Origin: Actinomadura parmotrematis
Lineage (GTDB): Bacteria; Actinomycetota; Actinomycetes; Streptosporangiales; Streptosporangiaceae
Assembly (NCBI RefSeq): GCF_019458805.1
Contig: NZ_JAIBOA010000001.1
Location: 434,001-498,000 of the forward strand
Direction of reading: 5' to 3'
Length of the DNA stretch: 64,000 nucleotides
Part shown: one piece after another, positions 43,239-51,338 of the stretch
Position numbering within the stretch: the stretch's first letter is position 1
Layout of the letters: the number at the start of each line of letters is the position of its first letter
Notes under the pieces: model-generated
Told to the model about the DNA's origin: nothing
Database searches by the model: none
Seen by the model: only the letters and a program-made list of their open reading frames with translations
Position numbers and translations under genes: made by a program

Positions 43239-44248
43239 CGGGCGCCCCGCAGGGCCGCCGCGCCGTACAGCGGGACGTTGCGCGCCCCGAACCGCTCCTT
43301 CAGCTCCGTCATGGTCTTCCCCAGGATCAGCCGGCCGCGCCGCTGCTCGATGAGATGGGCGATCTGCCGCAGGAAGTGGTCGAAGTACAGGTTGTCGCGG
43401 CCGCCGTCGGCGCCGTCCAGCGCGCCCCAGCCCTGGCAGCTCATCGTGCGGCCGTCGTCCACCAGCAGCCCGTAGGCGAGCAGGGCGCCGGCGGGGGAGC
43501 GGTAGGTGAAGTAGCGGACGCCCGGCCGGCCGCCCAGCAGGTCGTGGTAGACCGCCGGGAAGGGGGCGGGGGCGCGGCGCGCGGTGGAGTGCCGCACCTG
43601 GACGTTGTGCAGCAGGCGCGCGGCCTCGGCGCCGTCGAGGCGGTCCTCGACGGCGGCGGCCACGTCGGGGGAGCGGTCGACCAGGCGCAGGATGCGCTGC
43701 AGGTTGCGGCGGTCGCGGCGCGGCAGGTGGCGCAGGTAGCCGTCGAACCCGTCCCAGACGTTGTCGACGACGGCCTCGGGCAGCGCCGGGCGGACCAGCC
43801 GGCCGAGCCCGCGGAACGCCGGCAGGTCGTCCGCGCCGACCTGCCGGTAGACGACGCCCGCCGCGCGCGCTCCGAGGCGGCGGGCGGCGGCGCGCTCGAA
43901 CACCCGGACGGCCTCGGCGCGCCCGGCGGCGTCCAGGTCGGGGTGGAACGCGTGGCCGGGCTGGGTGATCGCGGGCGGCAGGTGGCACTCCAGCAGGCCC
44001 GGCAGGCGGCTCCCGCCGTAGCCGCGCCGCAGCGCGGGCGCGACGTGCCGGGCGGCGAACAGCGCGCACGGCGCGCCCCCGGCGTCGGCGACGACCGCCA
44101 GCAGGCGGCGGTGCCGCTCGCACCAGGCGAGCGCGGCGAGCACGTCGGCGTCCCAGGTCGCGGGCAGGCCCGCCGCGCGCGCGAGCGCCGCCCACCCGGC
44201 CGGCACCGGCTCGCGGCGGGGGTCCACGACGATCGCCTCGAAGGTCAT
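43235..44248 (-). CDS. FemAB/BioF2-type GNAT acyltransferase, paralogue 2
   Basis: 337 residues from ATG 44248 (ATGA overlap). The three landmarks shared with paralogues 1 and 3 are PRRDRRNLQRILRLVDRS, RDNLYFDHFLRQIAHL and LILGKTMTELKERFGARNVP. In the N-terminal half VVDPRREPVPAGWAALA starts a degenerate GNAT unit. It probably transfers an acyl or aminoacyl group to an envelope precursor. The acceptor is unknown. Confidence 0.75.
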   Translation of the reverse strand: MTFEAIVVDPRREPVPAGWAALARAAGLPATWDADVLAALAWCERHRRLLAVVADAGGAPCALFAARHVAPALRRGYGGSRLPGLLECHLPPAITQPGHAFHPDLDAAGRAEAVRVFERAAARRLGARAAGVVYRQVGADDLPAFRGLGRLVRPALPEAVVDNVWDGFDGYLRHLPRRDRRNLQRILRLVDRSPDVAAAVEDRLDGAEAARLLHNVQVRHSTARRAPAPFPAVYHDLLGGRPGVRYFTYRSPAGALLAYGLLVDDGRTMSCQGWGALDGADGGRDNLYFDHFLRQIAHLIEQRRGRLILGKTMTELKERFGARNVPLYGAAALRGAR

Positions 44249-45255
44249 CGGCGCCCCGGCAGGCGCGGCGCGAGGACCGTCCACATCGGCACCGGCGCGA
44301 ACCCCAGGGACGCCTTGACCTCGGCCATCCCCTGCCCGGCGCCGAACTCGGCGCCCGCGTGCCGCGTCACGTGCCGCATCAGGCGGACGAAGTGGTCGAA
44401 GTACAGGTGCTTGCGGCCGCCCTCCTCGGGGGCCAGGCTCGCCCACGCCGTGCTCTGCGGCGCCGCCGCGTGGTCCACCAGCACGCCGAACGCCAGCAGC
44501 CGCCCGGAGGGCGCCTCGCGGTAGGAGACCGTGACGACGTCCTCGCGGCCGCAGAGCGCCGCGAAGTAGGCGGCGGGCAGCGGCGCGCGCGGGTCCAGCC
44601 GGGACGCGCGCCGGCCCGAGTGCCGATGGTGCAGGGCGGCGAGCAGGTCCGGGTCGAGGTCGGTGCGCGCGGCGCCGGCCTCCACCTTCAGGCCCGCGTC
44701 GGCGTCGACCAGGCGGACCTGGCGGCGCAGGTCGGTGCGGCGGCTCTTGCGCAGCGACGCCAGCCACTCCTCGGCCGAGCCCGGCAGCCGCATCGCCGCC
44801 GCGTCCAGCGACCGCCGGACGCGGGCGCCCCGCCGCGCGACGAGCGGCAGCGCCCCGCCGGTGACGTGCCGGTACGCCGCGCCGGCGCAGCGCGGCCCGA
44901 GGGAGCGGACGGCGGCGCGCTCGGCGGCGCGCAGCAGGTCGCGGCGGCGGCCGTCGGGGACGCGCGGGGCGAAGCGCCACGCGGGGCCGTGCGCCTGGCC
45001 CGGCAGCCGGACGTCCAGCACGGTCGGCCCGAACGGGACGGTCCGCGCCGGGGCGCCGCAGAGCGCCGCGCAGATCCCGTCGCCGTCGCGCGCCACCGCG
45101 AGCAGCAGCGGCGCGCCCGGCGGCTCGGCCAGGCCGCGCAGCACCTCGTGCGCCCAGAGCGGCCCGAGGTCCGCCGACCGCGCGAAGCCCGCCCAGCCCG
45201 CGGGCCCGGCGCTCCCGCGCAGGGGGTGGATCTCGATCGCGACGCCCTTGACCAC
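44245..45255 (-). CDS. FemAB/BioF2-type GNAT acyltransferase, paralogue 3
   Basis: 336 residues from GTG 45255, first gene of a three-gene coupled run. Landmarks are LRKSRRTDLRRQVRLVDAD, RKHLYFDHFVRLMRHV and GAGQGMAEVKASLGFAPVP. It is nearest in layout to paralogue 2 and is divergent from the gene at 45337, with 81 bp between them. Three copies within 8 kb suggest successive additions to one acceptor or three different acyl donors. Confidence 0.75.
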   Translation of the reverse strand: MVKGVAIEIHPLRGSAGPAGWAGFARSADLGPLWAHEVLRGLAEPPGAPLLLAVARDGDGICAALCGAPARTVPFGPTVLDVRLPGQAHGPAWRFAPRVPDGRRRDLLRAAERAAVRSLGPRCAGAAYRHVTGGALPLVARRGARVRRSLDAAAMRLPGSAEEWLASLRKSRRTDLRRQVRLVDADAGLKVEAGAARTDLDPDLLAALHHRHSGRRASRLDPRAPLPAAYFAALCGREDVVTVSYREAPSGRLLAFGVLVDHAAAPQSTAWASLAPEEGGRKHLYFDHFVRLMRHVTRHAGAEFGAGQGMAEVKASLGFAPVPMWTVLAPRLPGRR

Positions 45256-45336
45256 AGTCGGAGTCTGGCATCAAATGATCTAGAAGAGCAGCCCTTCCGG
45301 GCGAACCGCCCGAACCCCACCCGGAGCCGCACCGCC

Positions 45337-46182
45337 ATGCCCGCCCCCCGGCCCGCCCCCACCGACGCCTCCGCCCGCGCGGGGTTCTCCCCGGCACGCT
45401 GGGACGCCGCCCGGCGCCGCACCGTCGCCCGCGCCTTCCGCGAGGTGCCCTTCTACCGGGAGCAGTGGGCGGCCGCCGGGCGCGAGCTGGACGACGTCGT
45501 GCCGGTGCCCGCCGCGCTCCTCACCGATCAGGCGTTCCGCCTCTGCCCCCTCGGCCGCCCCTACGGCCCGGCGCGCGAGCCGTCGCTGTGGACCGGCGGC
45601 GCGGCGGCCCTCCGCGCGGCCCTGCGGACCGCCGGCGTGCCCGCGCGCGGCGTCCCGGTGCTGGAGGTCCGCGACGCGATGCTCGACCGGGGCCGCCTCG
45701 GGCGCACCGGTCCCGCCTACGGGGTGCTGCTGTCGCCGGGCGCCGACGTGCTGGACGAGGAGCGCCGGGCGCTGCTGGACGCGCGCGCCGTGCGGCTCGC
45801 CGCGAGGGCCGGGCGCGCCGTGGTCGTCGACGTCCCCGCCACCCTGGAGGCGTCGGCCGCCGCGCTGGCGGACGCCGCCGGGCCGGGCGTCCGCGTGCGG
45901 GCGCTGCCCCGCGCCGACGTCGCGACGGCGCTCGCCCTCGACGGGCCGGTCCTGCTGCACGACCTGGTCGTCGGCTACTACGGCGCGCGGGCGCCGGGGT
46001 GCGGGCGGCTGCACGTGCTGTGGCGCCACCACCACGCGCGGGCCGCGGGCGGGCGGCTGGAGATCACCGACCTGCGGCGGCGGCGCCCCACCCTCTGCGG
46101 GGTGGTGCCGGGCGGGGCCGATGGGACCGCCGTGCCGGTGTGCCCCGAGCACGGCGTCCCCGTCATCGCGGCGGCTGGCTGA
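45337..46182 (+). CDS. unknown protein with a phenylacetate-CoA-ligase-like N-terminus
   Basis: 281 residues. The N-terminus RRRTVARAFREVPFYREQWAAAG followed by VVPVPAALLTDQAFRLCPL resembles the first 60 residues of PaaK/F390-synthetase-type adenylating enzymes. No AMP-binding P-loop or later ligase motifs follow, and the protein is far shorter than the family. The C-terminus has VLWRHHHARAAGGRLEITDL and a pair of cysteines (LCGVVPG, VCPEHG). It may be a degenerate or specialised relative serving the divergent GNAT operon. Confidence 0.65.
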   Translation: MPAPRPAPTDASARAGFSPARWDAARRRTVARAFREVPFYREQWAAAGRELDDVVPVPAALLTDQAFRLCPLGRPYGPAREPSLWTGGAAALRAALRTAGVPARGVPVLEVRDAMLDRGRLGRTGPAYGVLLSPGADVLDEERRALLDARAVRLAARAGRAVVVDVPATLEASAAALADAAGPGVRVRALPRADVATALALDGPVLLHDLVVGYYGARAPGCGRLHVLWRHHHARAAGGRLEITDLRRRRPTLCGVVPGGADGTAVPVCPEHGVPVIAAAG

Positions 46183-46897
46183 AGCCGTCGCGCCGGTCGG
46201 TCCCGGCGGGCGGGTCGGTCAGGGTGCGGCCCGCGACCCGCTGGTCGTCGGGGTCGGCGGGCGCCGGGGGCCGCGCGGCCGGGGCGCCGCGCCCGTAGCG
46301 GCCCTGCGGGGGCGCGAACGGCTGGGTGGTGGCGTGGGACGGGGCGTCCTCCGCGTCCTCCCGATCGTCCCCGGCCTCGTCTCGCCGGGCCTCCTCGGCG
46401 CGCGCCCGGTCGGCCTCGGCCTGCGCCTCGGCGATCTGGACGTCCTTGACGCCGACCACGGCGAACCGGCCGAGCGCGAGCGCGGCGAAGAACACGATGA
46501 GCACGCCGAGGGCGGTGAAGCCCGCGAGCTGCTCGCCGACCCGGCGCCCCTCCTCGGTGCCGAGCGGCGCGCCGACGCCCCCGGCGTCCCAGAGCACCGC
46601 GACCTGCGGGCCGACGGCGAACCAGGCGCCGCCGAGCGCGGCGAGCCAGGCGCCGGTCGCCGCGAACGCGCGGCTCGCGGCGGCGAGGACGATGAGGCCG
46701 CCGAGCGCCGTGGCGGCGCCGGGCGCCACGCTGAGCTGGAGCCGGTCGGTGTCGTAGACCCAGGTGCGGTCGGGGGCGAAGCCGAAGTCGAAGTAGGGGC
46801 CGACGAAGGGCAGCAGCGCGCCCCAGGCGCCGAGCAGCACGAGCAGCGCGCCGCTGAGGACGCCGCGGGAGCGGGGGACGTGTCGGATTCCTGTCAT
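46163..46897 (-). CDS. four-helix membrane protein with long disordered cytoplasmic tail
   Basis: ATG 46897 has GGGAGGG upstream and gives 244 residues. Four membrane helices lie between residues 10 and 150 (SGALLVLLGAWGALLPFVGPY; FTALGVLIVFFAALALGRF). The tail is a charged helix IAEAQAEADRARAEEARRDE followed by a Pro-rich disordered stretch. It resembles actinomycete proteins of unknown function often placed near envelope genes. Convergent with the preceding gene by 20 bp. Confidence 0.7.
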   Translation of the reverse strand: MTGIRHVPRSRGVLSGALLVLLGAWGALLPFVGPYFDFGFAPDRTWVYDTDRLQLSVAPGAATALGGLIVLAAASRAFAATGAWLAALGGAWFAVGPQVAVLWDAGGVGAPLGTEEGRRVGEQLAGFTALGVLIVFFAALALGRFAVVGVKDVQIAEAQAEADRARAEEARRDEAGDDREDAEDAPSHATTQPFAPPQGRYGRGAPAARPPAPADPDDQRVAGRTLTDPPAGTDRRDGFSQPPR

Positions 46898-46983
46898 ATC
46901 GCCCTCCCGGGGCGAGGTGTGGTGTTGTGCCCGGCCTGTACCCTCACGGGGCCGGTCCACGCCTGCGCATCCGGGAGCCGCCC

Positions 46984-48135
46984 ATGAGCCGCGAGGTCGA
47001 CGTCGTGCACACGGGCGAGGAACCGCCGGACGGCTGGGACGCCGCGGTCTTCCTCGCCGGGCCGACGCCCCGCGACCCGGGCGTCGCGTCCTGGCGACCG
47101 GCCGCCGTCGCCGCGCTGCGCGCGGGCTGGAGCGGCGGCCGCCTCGTCGTCTTCGTGCCCGAGTACGCGCCGGGCGCCACCGCCGGGCCGCCCGCCGACC
47201 ACGCCGCGCAGGTCGGCTGGGAGGAGCGCTGCCTGCACCTGTCCGACGAGGTGCTCTTCTACGTCCCGCGCGAGCTCGACACGATGCCCGCGTTCACCAC
47301 CAACGTGGAGTGGGGCATGTGGCACGACAGCGGCCGCGCCGTCTTCGGCGCCCCGCCCGAGGCGCCGAAGAACGAGTACCTGCTGCACTACGCGCGCCGC
47401 TCCGGCGTACCGACGGCCGCCGACGTCCCCGGCGCCGCGGCCGCCGTGCTGGAGCGCCTCGGGGCGGGCGCGCGCCGGACCGGCGGGGAGCGCGAGGTGC
47501 CGCTGCTGGTCTGGCGGACGCCGCACTTCCAGGACTGGTACGCCGCGCAGCGCGGCGCCGGCAACACCCTGCTCGGCGCCCGCCTGGAGTGGCGCCTCCG
47601 CTCCTTCTGGGCGCTGCGCGTGCGGGTCCACGTCGCGGCCGAGGACCGCGTCAAGACCGGCGAGGCGGTGATCGGCCGTCCCGACGTCTCGGCCGTCGTG
47701 CTGTACCGCCCCGCGCCCGACCCCGGCGACACGCTGGTCGTGCTGGTGCGCGAGTTCCGCAGCCCGGCCGCGACCGCCGACGGCCAGGTGCACGAGCTGC
47801 CCGGCGGGTCGGGCGACGGCGGCCCGGCCGCCGTCGCCCTCGCCGAGGTGCGCGAGGAGACCGGCCTCGTGCTGGACGCCGCGCGGCTGCGGCCGGTCGC
47901 GGTCCGGCAGGTCGCCGCGACGCTCAGCGCCTACCGCGCGCACCTGTTCGCCGCCGAGATCACCGACGCCGAGGTCGCCGCGCTGCGCGCCGCCGGGCCG
48001 GGCGGGGTGGCCGCCCACGGGGAGGTCACCCACGTGGAGGTGCGGCGGCTCGCCGAGATCCGGGACGGCGCGCTGGTGGACTGGGCGACCCTCGGCATGA
48101 TCGCCCAGGTGCTGGACGGCCCGCGCCGGGGATGA
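46984..48135 (+). CDS. nucleoside 2-deoxyribosyltransferase-like domain fused to a Nudix domain
   Basis: 383 residues from ATG 46984, with GGGAG upstream. Residues 10-150 match the Nuc_deoxyrib_tr2 family: AAVFLAGPTPRDPGVASWR, LVVFVPEYAPG, RCLHLSDEVLFYVPREL and PAFTTNVEWGMW. Residues ~215-383 form a Nudix domain (TLVVLVREFRSP, VHELPGGSGDGG, ALAEVREETGLVL), in which the usual first Arg of the box is Ala. The middle segment WRTPHFQDWYAAQRGAGNTL links them. A sanitising role on modified nucleosides or ADP-ribosyl compounds is inferred. Confidence 0.82.
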   Translation: MSREVDVVHTGEEPPDGWDAAVFLAGPTPRDPGVASWRPAAVAALRAGWSGGRLVVFVPEYAPGATAGPPADHAAQVGWEERCLHLSDEVLFYVPRELDTMPAFTTNVEWGMWHDSGRAVFGAPPEAPKNEYLLHYARRSGVPTAADVPGAAAAVLERLGAGARRTGGEREVPLLVWRTPHFQDWYAAQRGAGNTLLGARLEWRLRSFWALRVRVHVAAEDRVKTGEAVIGRPDVSAVVLYRPAPDPGDTLVVLVREFRSPAATADGQVHELPGGSGDGGPAAVALAEVREETGLVLDAARLRPVAVRQVAATLSAYRAHLFAAEITDAEVAALRAAGPGGVAAHGEVTHVEVRRLAEIRDGALVDWATLGMIAQVLDGPRRG

Positions 48136-48147
48136 GGCGCCGTCCGG

Positions 48148-49152
48148 TCAGCGGCGCAGGGCGTCGCGGACGAACGCGCCGACCTCGGCGATGGACTCCC
48201 GCGACTCGGGCAGCAGCGGCCCGAACATCTGGAACACGTGGATCTGCCGGTCCCAGACCTGGAAGGTGACCGGGACGCCCGCCGCGGCGAGGCGCCGCGC
48301 CATCTCCTCGGAGTCGCAGTACAGCAGCTCGGTCGAGCCCGCCGTCAGCAGCACCGGCGGCAGCCCGGCGAGGTCGGCGCGGATCGGCGACACCGCCGGG
48401 TCGGCGACGTCCAGGTGCCCGACGATGCCCTCCATCAGCCGCTCCAGCAGGACGCCCGGCGCCGACGGGTCGAGCGAGGCGTTGGCGTGCGCGAGCTTGC
48501 CGGTCAGGTCCATGTCGAGCATGGGGGACAGGCCGACGAGCGCGGCGGGCAGCGGCAGGCCCTCCGCGCGGGCGCGCAGCGCGGTCGCGAACGCCAGGTG
48601 GCCGCCCGCCGAGTCCCCCATGATCACGATGTCGGCGGCGGGCACCCCGCGCTCCTCCAGCAGCCACCGGTAGGCGGCGAGGCAGTCGTCCACCTCGCGC
48701 TCGAACGGGACGTCGGGGATCATCCGGTAGTCCACCGACAGGGCCGGCACCCCGGCGGCGGCGCTGAACCGCGCCACCATCGGCCGGTGGGTGTTCAGGC
48801 CGCAGCTCACCCAGGCGCCCCCGTGCAGGTAGAGGATCACCCGGTCGCGGGCGCGGCCGACGCCGGGCCCGTGCACCCACTCGGCGCCGAAGCCGGGGAA
48901 CCGCACCCGCTCGCGGTGCGTGCCGCGCGGCGGGCGCGAGCGGGCGGCGAGCCGGTCGTAGGACGCGGCCCGCCGGAGCGCGGTCTCGTCGAACGGCGCC
49001 GCCTCGAACCGGGCGAGGTAGGGGCGCAGGAGGCGGCGGACGCCCGCGGCGACCGCGCGCGAGCGCAGGCTGGCGGCGCCCCGCCGGTCGATGACGAGGG
49101 CGGCGGGCCGGGACCCGGTCCGCTCGGGCTCGGTCTGCTCGGGTGCGGGCAC
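48148..49152 (-). CDS. alpha/beta hydrolase of the hormone-sensitive-lipase family
   Basis: GTG 49152 has GAAGGAG 7 nt upstream and gives 334 residues; a longer start at ATG 49191 is possible. Motifs: VILYLHGGAWVSCG (oxyanion HGG), IVIMGDSAGGHLAFA (nucleophile GDSAG), and the Asp/His of PPVLLTAGSTELL and QIHVFQMFG. These are carboxylesterases acting on short acyl esters. No lipobox. Its 5' side faces the molybdate regulator, with about 180 bp between. Confidence 0.88.
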   Translation of the reverse strand: MPAPEQTEPERTGSRPAALVIDRRGAASLRSRAVAAGVRRLLRPYLARFEAAPFDETALRRAASYDRLAARSRPPRGTHRERVRFPGFGAEWVHGPGVGRARDRVILYLHGGAWVSCGLNTHRPMVARFSAAAGVPALSVDYRMIPDVPFEREVDDCLAAYRWLLEERGVPAADIVIMGDSAGGHLAFATALRARAEGLPLPAALVGLSPMLDMDLTGKLAHANASLDPSAPGVLLERLMEGIVGHLDVADPAVSPIRADLAGLPPVLLTAGSTELLYCDSEEMARRLAAAGVPVTFQVWDRQIHVFQMFGPLLPESRESIAEVGAFVRDALRR

Positions 49153-49317
49153 CGCGTGCTCCTTCGGTCGGCTGCCCTCCGATGGTGGCATCCGGCGGCC
49201 GCTATTGGAATCCCGTTCGGTAATCGGTCGATCGGGCCGCTCCTGCCAGGGAGAGGAGGCGATACCCCTCGCACACCGAAGGGTGATCTCGGACTCGTCC
49301 TGGAATCTGCGAGCCGT

Positions 49318-49323
49318 TACGCT
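49318..49323 (+). promoter_or_regulatory. -10-like TACGCT before the molybdate regulator
   Basis: TACGCT ends 7 nt before GTG 49331; a leaderless transcript is predicted. Confidence 0.4.
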
Positions 49324-49330
49324 GTCCCCC

Positions 49331-49732
49331 GTGACGACATTCCGGATCAGCGAGGCGGCCGCGCTCCTCGGCGTCAGCGCCGACACCGTCCGCCGCTGGG
49401 TCGACAGCGGCCGGCTCGCCGCCGCGCGCGACGACCACGGCCACCGCATCGTCCCCGGCGCCGAGCTCGCCGCCTTCGTCCGCGACCGGCCCGGCGACCA
49501 GGACGGCCACGGGGAGCGGTTCTCCTCGGCCCGCAACCGGATGCGCGGCATCGTGACCGGCGTCGTGCGCGACGGCGTCATGGCGAAGGTCGACATCCAG
49601 GCCGGGCCGTTCCGGGTGGTGTCGCTGATGAGCCGCGAGGCCGCCGACGAACTCGGGCTGGAGGTCGGCGTCGTCGCCGACGCCGTCGTGAAGTCGACCA
49701 CCGTCGTCGTCGAGCGCCCCGACGCCCTCTGA
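49331..49732 (+). CDS. helix-turn-helix/TOBE (molbindin) regulator
   Basis: 133 residues from GTG 49331. The N-terminus is a MerR/excisionase-type helix-turn-helix: FRISEAAALLGVSADTVRRW. The C-terminal 65 residues are one TOBE domain (NRMRGIVTGVVRDGVMAKVD, VVSLMSREAADELGL), which binds molybdate or tungstate. It precedes modABC by 40 bp in the same direction. It is likely a molybdate-sensing regulator or store for that transporter, built differently from classical ModE. Confidence 0.88.
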   Translation: MTTFRISEAAALLGVSADTVRRWVDSGRLAAARDDHGHRIVPGAELAAFVRDRPGDQDGHGERFSSARNRMRGIVTGVVRDGVMAKVDIQAGPFRVVSLMSREAADELGLEVGVVADAVVKSTTVVVERPDAL

Positions 49733-49772
49733 CCCCGCGTCCCTCTCCTTCCCCCTGCACGAGGAGCCCCCT

Positions 49773-50543
49773 GTGAAGCGCACCCTGGCCATCGCCGTCG
49801 CGGCGAGCACCCTGCTGGCGTCCGCCGCCTGCGGCGACACCGGCGACGACGAGAAGGCGTCCGGCGGGAGCAGGACGCTGAACGTGTTCGCCGCCGCCTC
49901 GCTCACCGAGACGTTCGGCGCGCTCGGCAAGTCCTTCGAGAGCTCGCACCCCGGCGTGAAGGTCCGCTTCAACTTCGGCGGGAGCTCCGCGCTCGCCGCG
50001 CAGATCAACCAGGGCGCCCCCGCCGACGTGTTCGCCGCCGCGAGCCCGGCCACCATGAAGACCGTCACCGACGCCAAGGGCGCCGCCGGCACACCGACCA
50101 CGTTCGTGAAGAACCGCCTCGTCATCGCCGTCCCGCCGAGCGACCCCGGCAAGGTCGCGAAGTTCGCCGACCTCGCCGAGCCCGGCCTCAAGGTCGTGCT
50201 CTGCGCCACCCCGGTGCCCTGCGGCGCGGCCGCGCAGAAGGCGCTCGCCGCGGCCGGCCTCAAGGTGAAGCCCGCGTCGCAGGAGCAGGACGTCAAGGGC
50301 GTGCTCACCAAGGTCGAGCTCGGCGAGGCCGACGCCGGGCTGGTCTACCGCACCGACGCCAAGGCCGCCGGCGCGAAGGTGAAGGGCATCGAGTTCCCCG
50401 AGTCCGCCAAGGCGATCAACGCCTACCCGATCGCGACGCTGGCCAGGGCGCCGCAGCCCGACCTCGCCAAGCAGTTCGTGGACCTCGTCCTGTCGGCCCC
50501 GGGCAGGACCGTCCTGACGCAGGCGGGCTTCGAGGCCCCGTGA
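49773..50543 (+). CDS. modA: molybdate ABC transporter substrate-binding lipoprotein
   Basis: 256 residues from GTG 49773, with GAGGAG upstream. A signal peptide ends in the lipobox SAAC (Cys20). LNVFAAASLTETFGALGKSF, FNFGGSSALAAQINQGAPADVF and GEADAGLVYRTDAKAAG are ModA signatures, including the serines of the oxyanion pocket. The stop overlaps modB as GTGA. Confidence 0.94.
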   Translation: MKRTLAIAVAASTLLASAACGDTGDDEKASGGSRTLNVFAAASLTETFGALGKSFESSHPGVKVRFNFGGSSALAAQINQGAPADVFAAASPATMKTVTDAKGAAGTPTTFVKNRLVIAVPPSDPGKVAKFADLAEPGLKVVLCATPVPCGAAAQKALAAAGLKVKPASQEQDVKGVLTKVELGEADAGLVYRTDAKAAGAKVKGIEFPESAKAINAYPIATLARAPQPDLAKQFVDLVLSAPGRTVLTQAGFEAP

Positions 50544-51322
50544 TCCGGCGCCCGCCCGCGGTCCTGCTGCTGCCCGCCCTCGTCGGGCTGGCGTTCCTGG
50601 TGCTGCCGCTCGGCGGGCTGCTCGCCCGCGCCCCGTGGTCCACCCTCGGCACCCGGCTCGCCGAGCCGCAGGTGCTGGAGGCGCTCCGGCTGTCGCTCGT
50701 CACCGCCACCCTCGCCACCGCGCTCTGCCTGCTGTTCGGCGTCCCGCTCGCCTGGCTGCTCGCCCGCGTGCCGTTCCCGGGGGCGCGGCTGCTGCGCGCC
50801 CTCGTCACCGTGCCGCTGGTGCTGCCGCCGGTCGTCGGCGGCGTCGCGCTGCTGCTCGCGCTCGGCCGGCGCGGCCTCGTCGGGCAGTGGCTGGACGCCT
50901 GGTTCGGGCTCACGCTGCCGTTCACCACGGCGGGCGTGGTGCTCGCCGAGACGTTCGTCGCGATGCCGTTCCTGGTGATCAGCGTGGAGGGCGCGCTGCG
51001 CGGCGCCGACCAGCGCTTCGAGGAGGCCGCCGCGACCCTCGGCGCGTCGCGCTGGACGGTGTTCCGGCGCGTCACGCTGCCGCTCGTCGCGCCCGGCGTC
51101 GCGGCGGGCGCGGTGCTCTGCTGGGCGCGGGCGCTCGGCGAGTTCGGCGCGACCATCACCTTCGCCGGCAACTTCCCCGGCCGCACCCAGACCATGCCGC
51201 TCGCGGTCTACCTGGCGCTGGAGACCGACCCGCAGGCCGCGATCGTGCTCAGCCTGGTGCTGCTCGCCGTCTCGGTGCTCGTCCTCGCCGCGCTGCGCGA
51301 CCGCTGGATCGGCGCCGGATGA
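50540..51322 (+). CDS. modB: molybdate ABC transporter permease
   Basis: 260 residues with five or six membrane helices. EAAATLGASRWTVFRRVTLPL is the EAA loop that docks on the ATPase, followed by ALGEFGATITFAGNFPG, a ModB signature. Coupled to modA; its stop lies in a 14-bp tandem duplication before modC. Confidence 0.93.
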   Translation: MIRRPPAVLLLPALVGLAFLVLPLGGLLARAPWSTLGTRLAEPQVLEALRLSLVTATLATALCLLFGVPLAWLLARVPFPGARLLRALVTVPLVLPPVVGGVALLLALGRRGLVGQWLDAWFGLTLPFTTAGVVLAETFVAMPFLVISVEGALRGADQRFEEAAATLGASRWTVFRRVTLPLVAPGVAAGAVLCWARALGEFGATITFAGNFPGRTQTMPLAVYLALETDPQAAIVLSLVLLAVSVLVLAALRDRWIGAG

Positions 51323-51338
51323 GCGGCGCCGGATGAGC
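51311..51338 (+). repeat. 14-bp tandem duplication at the modB/modC junction
   Basis: GGCGCCGGATGAGC occurs twice without gap (51311-51324, 51325-51338). Each copy contains ATGA. The first provides the modB stop and a five-codon dead-end start at 51319; the second provides the modC start at 51333. Confidence 0.85.
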
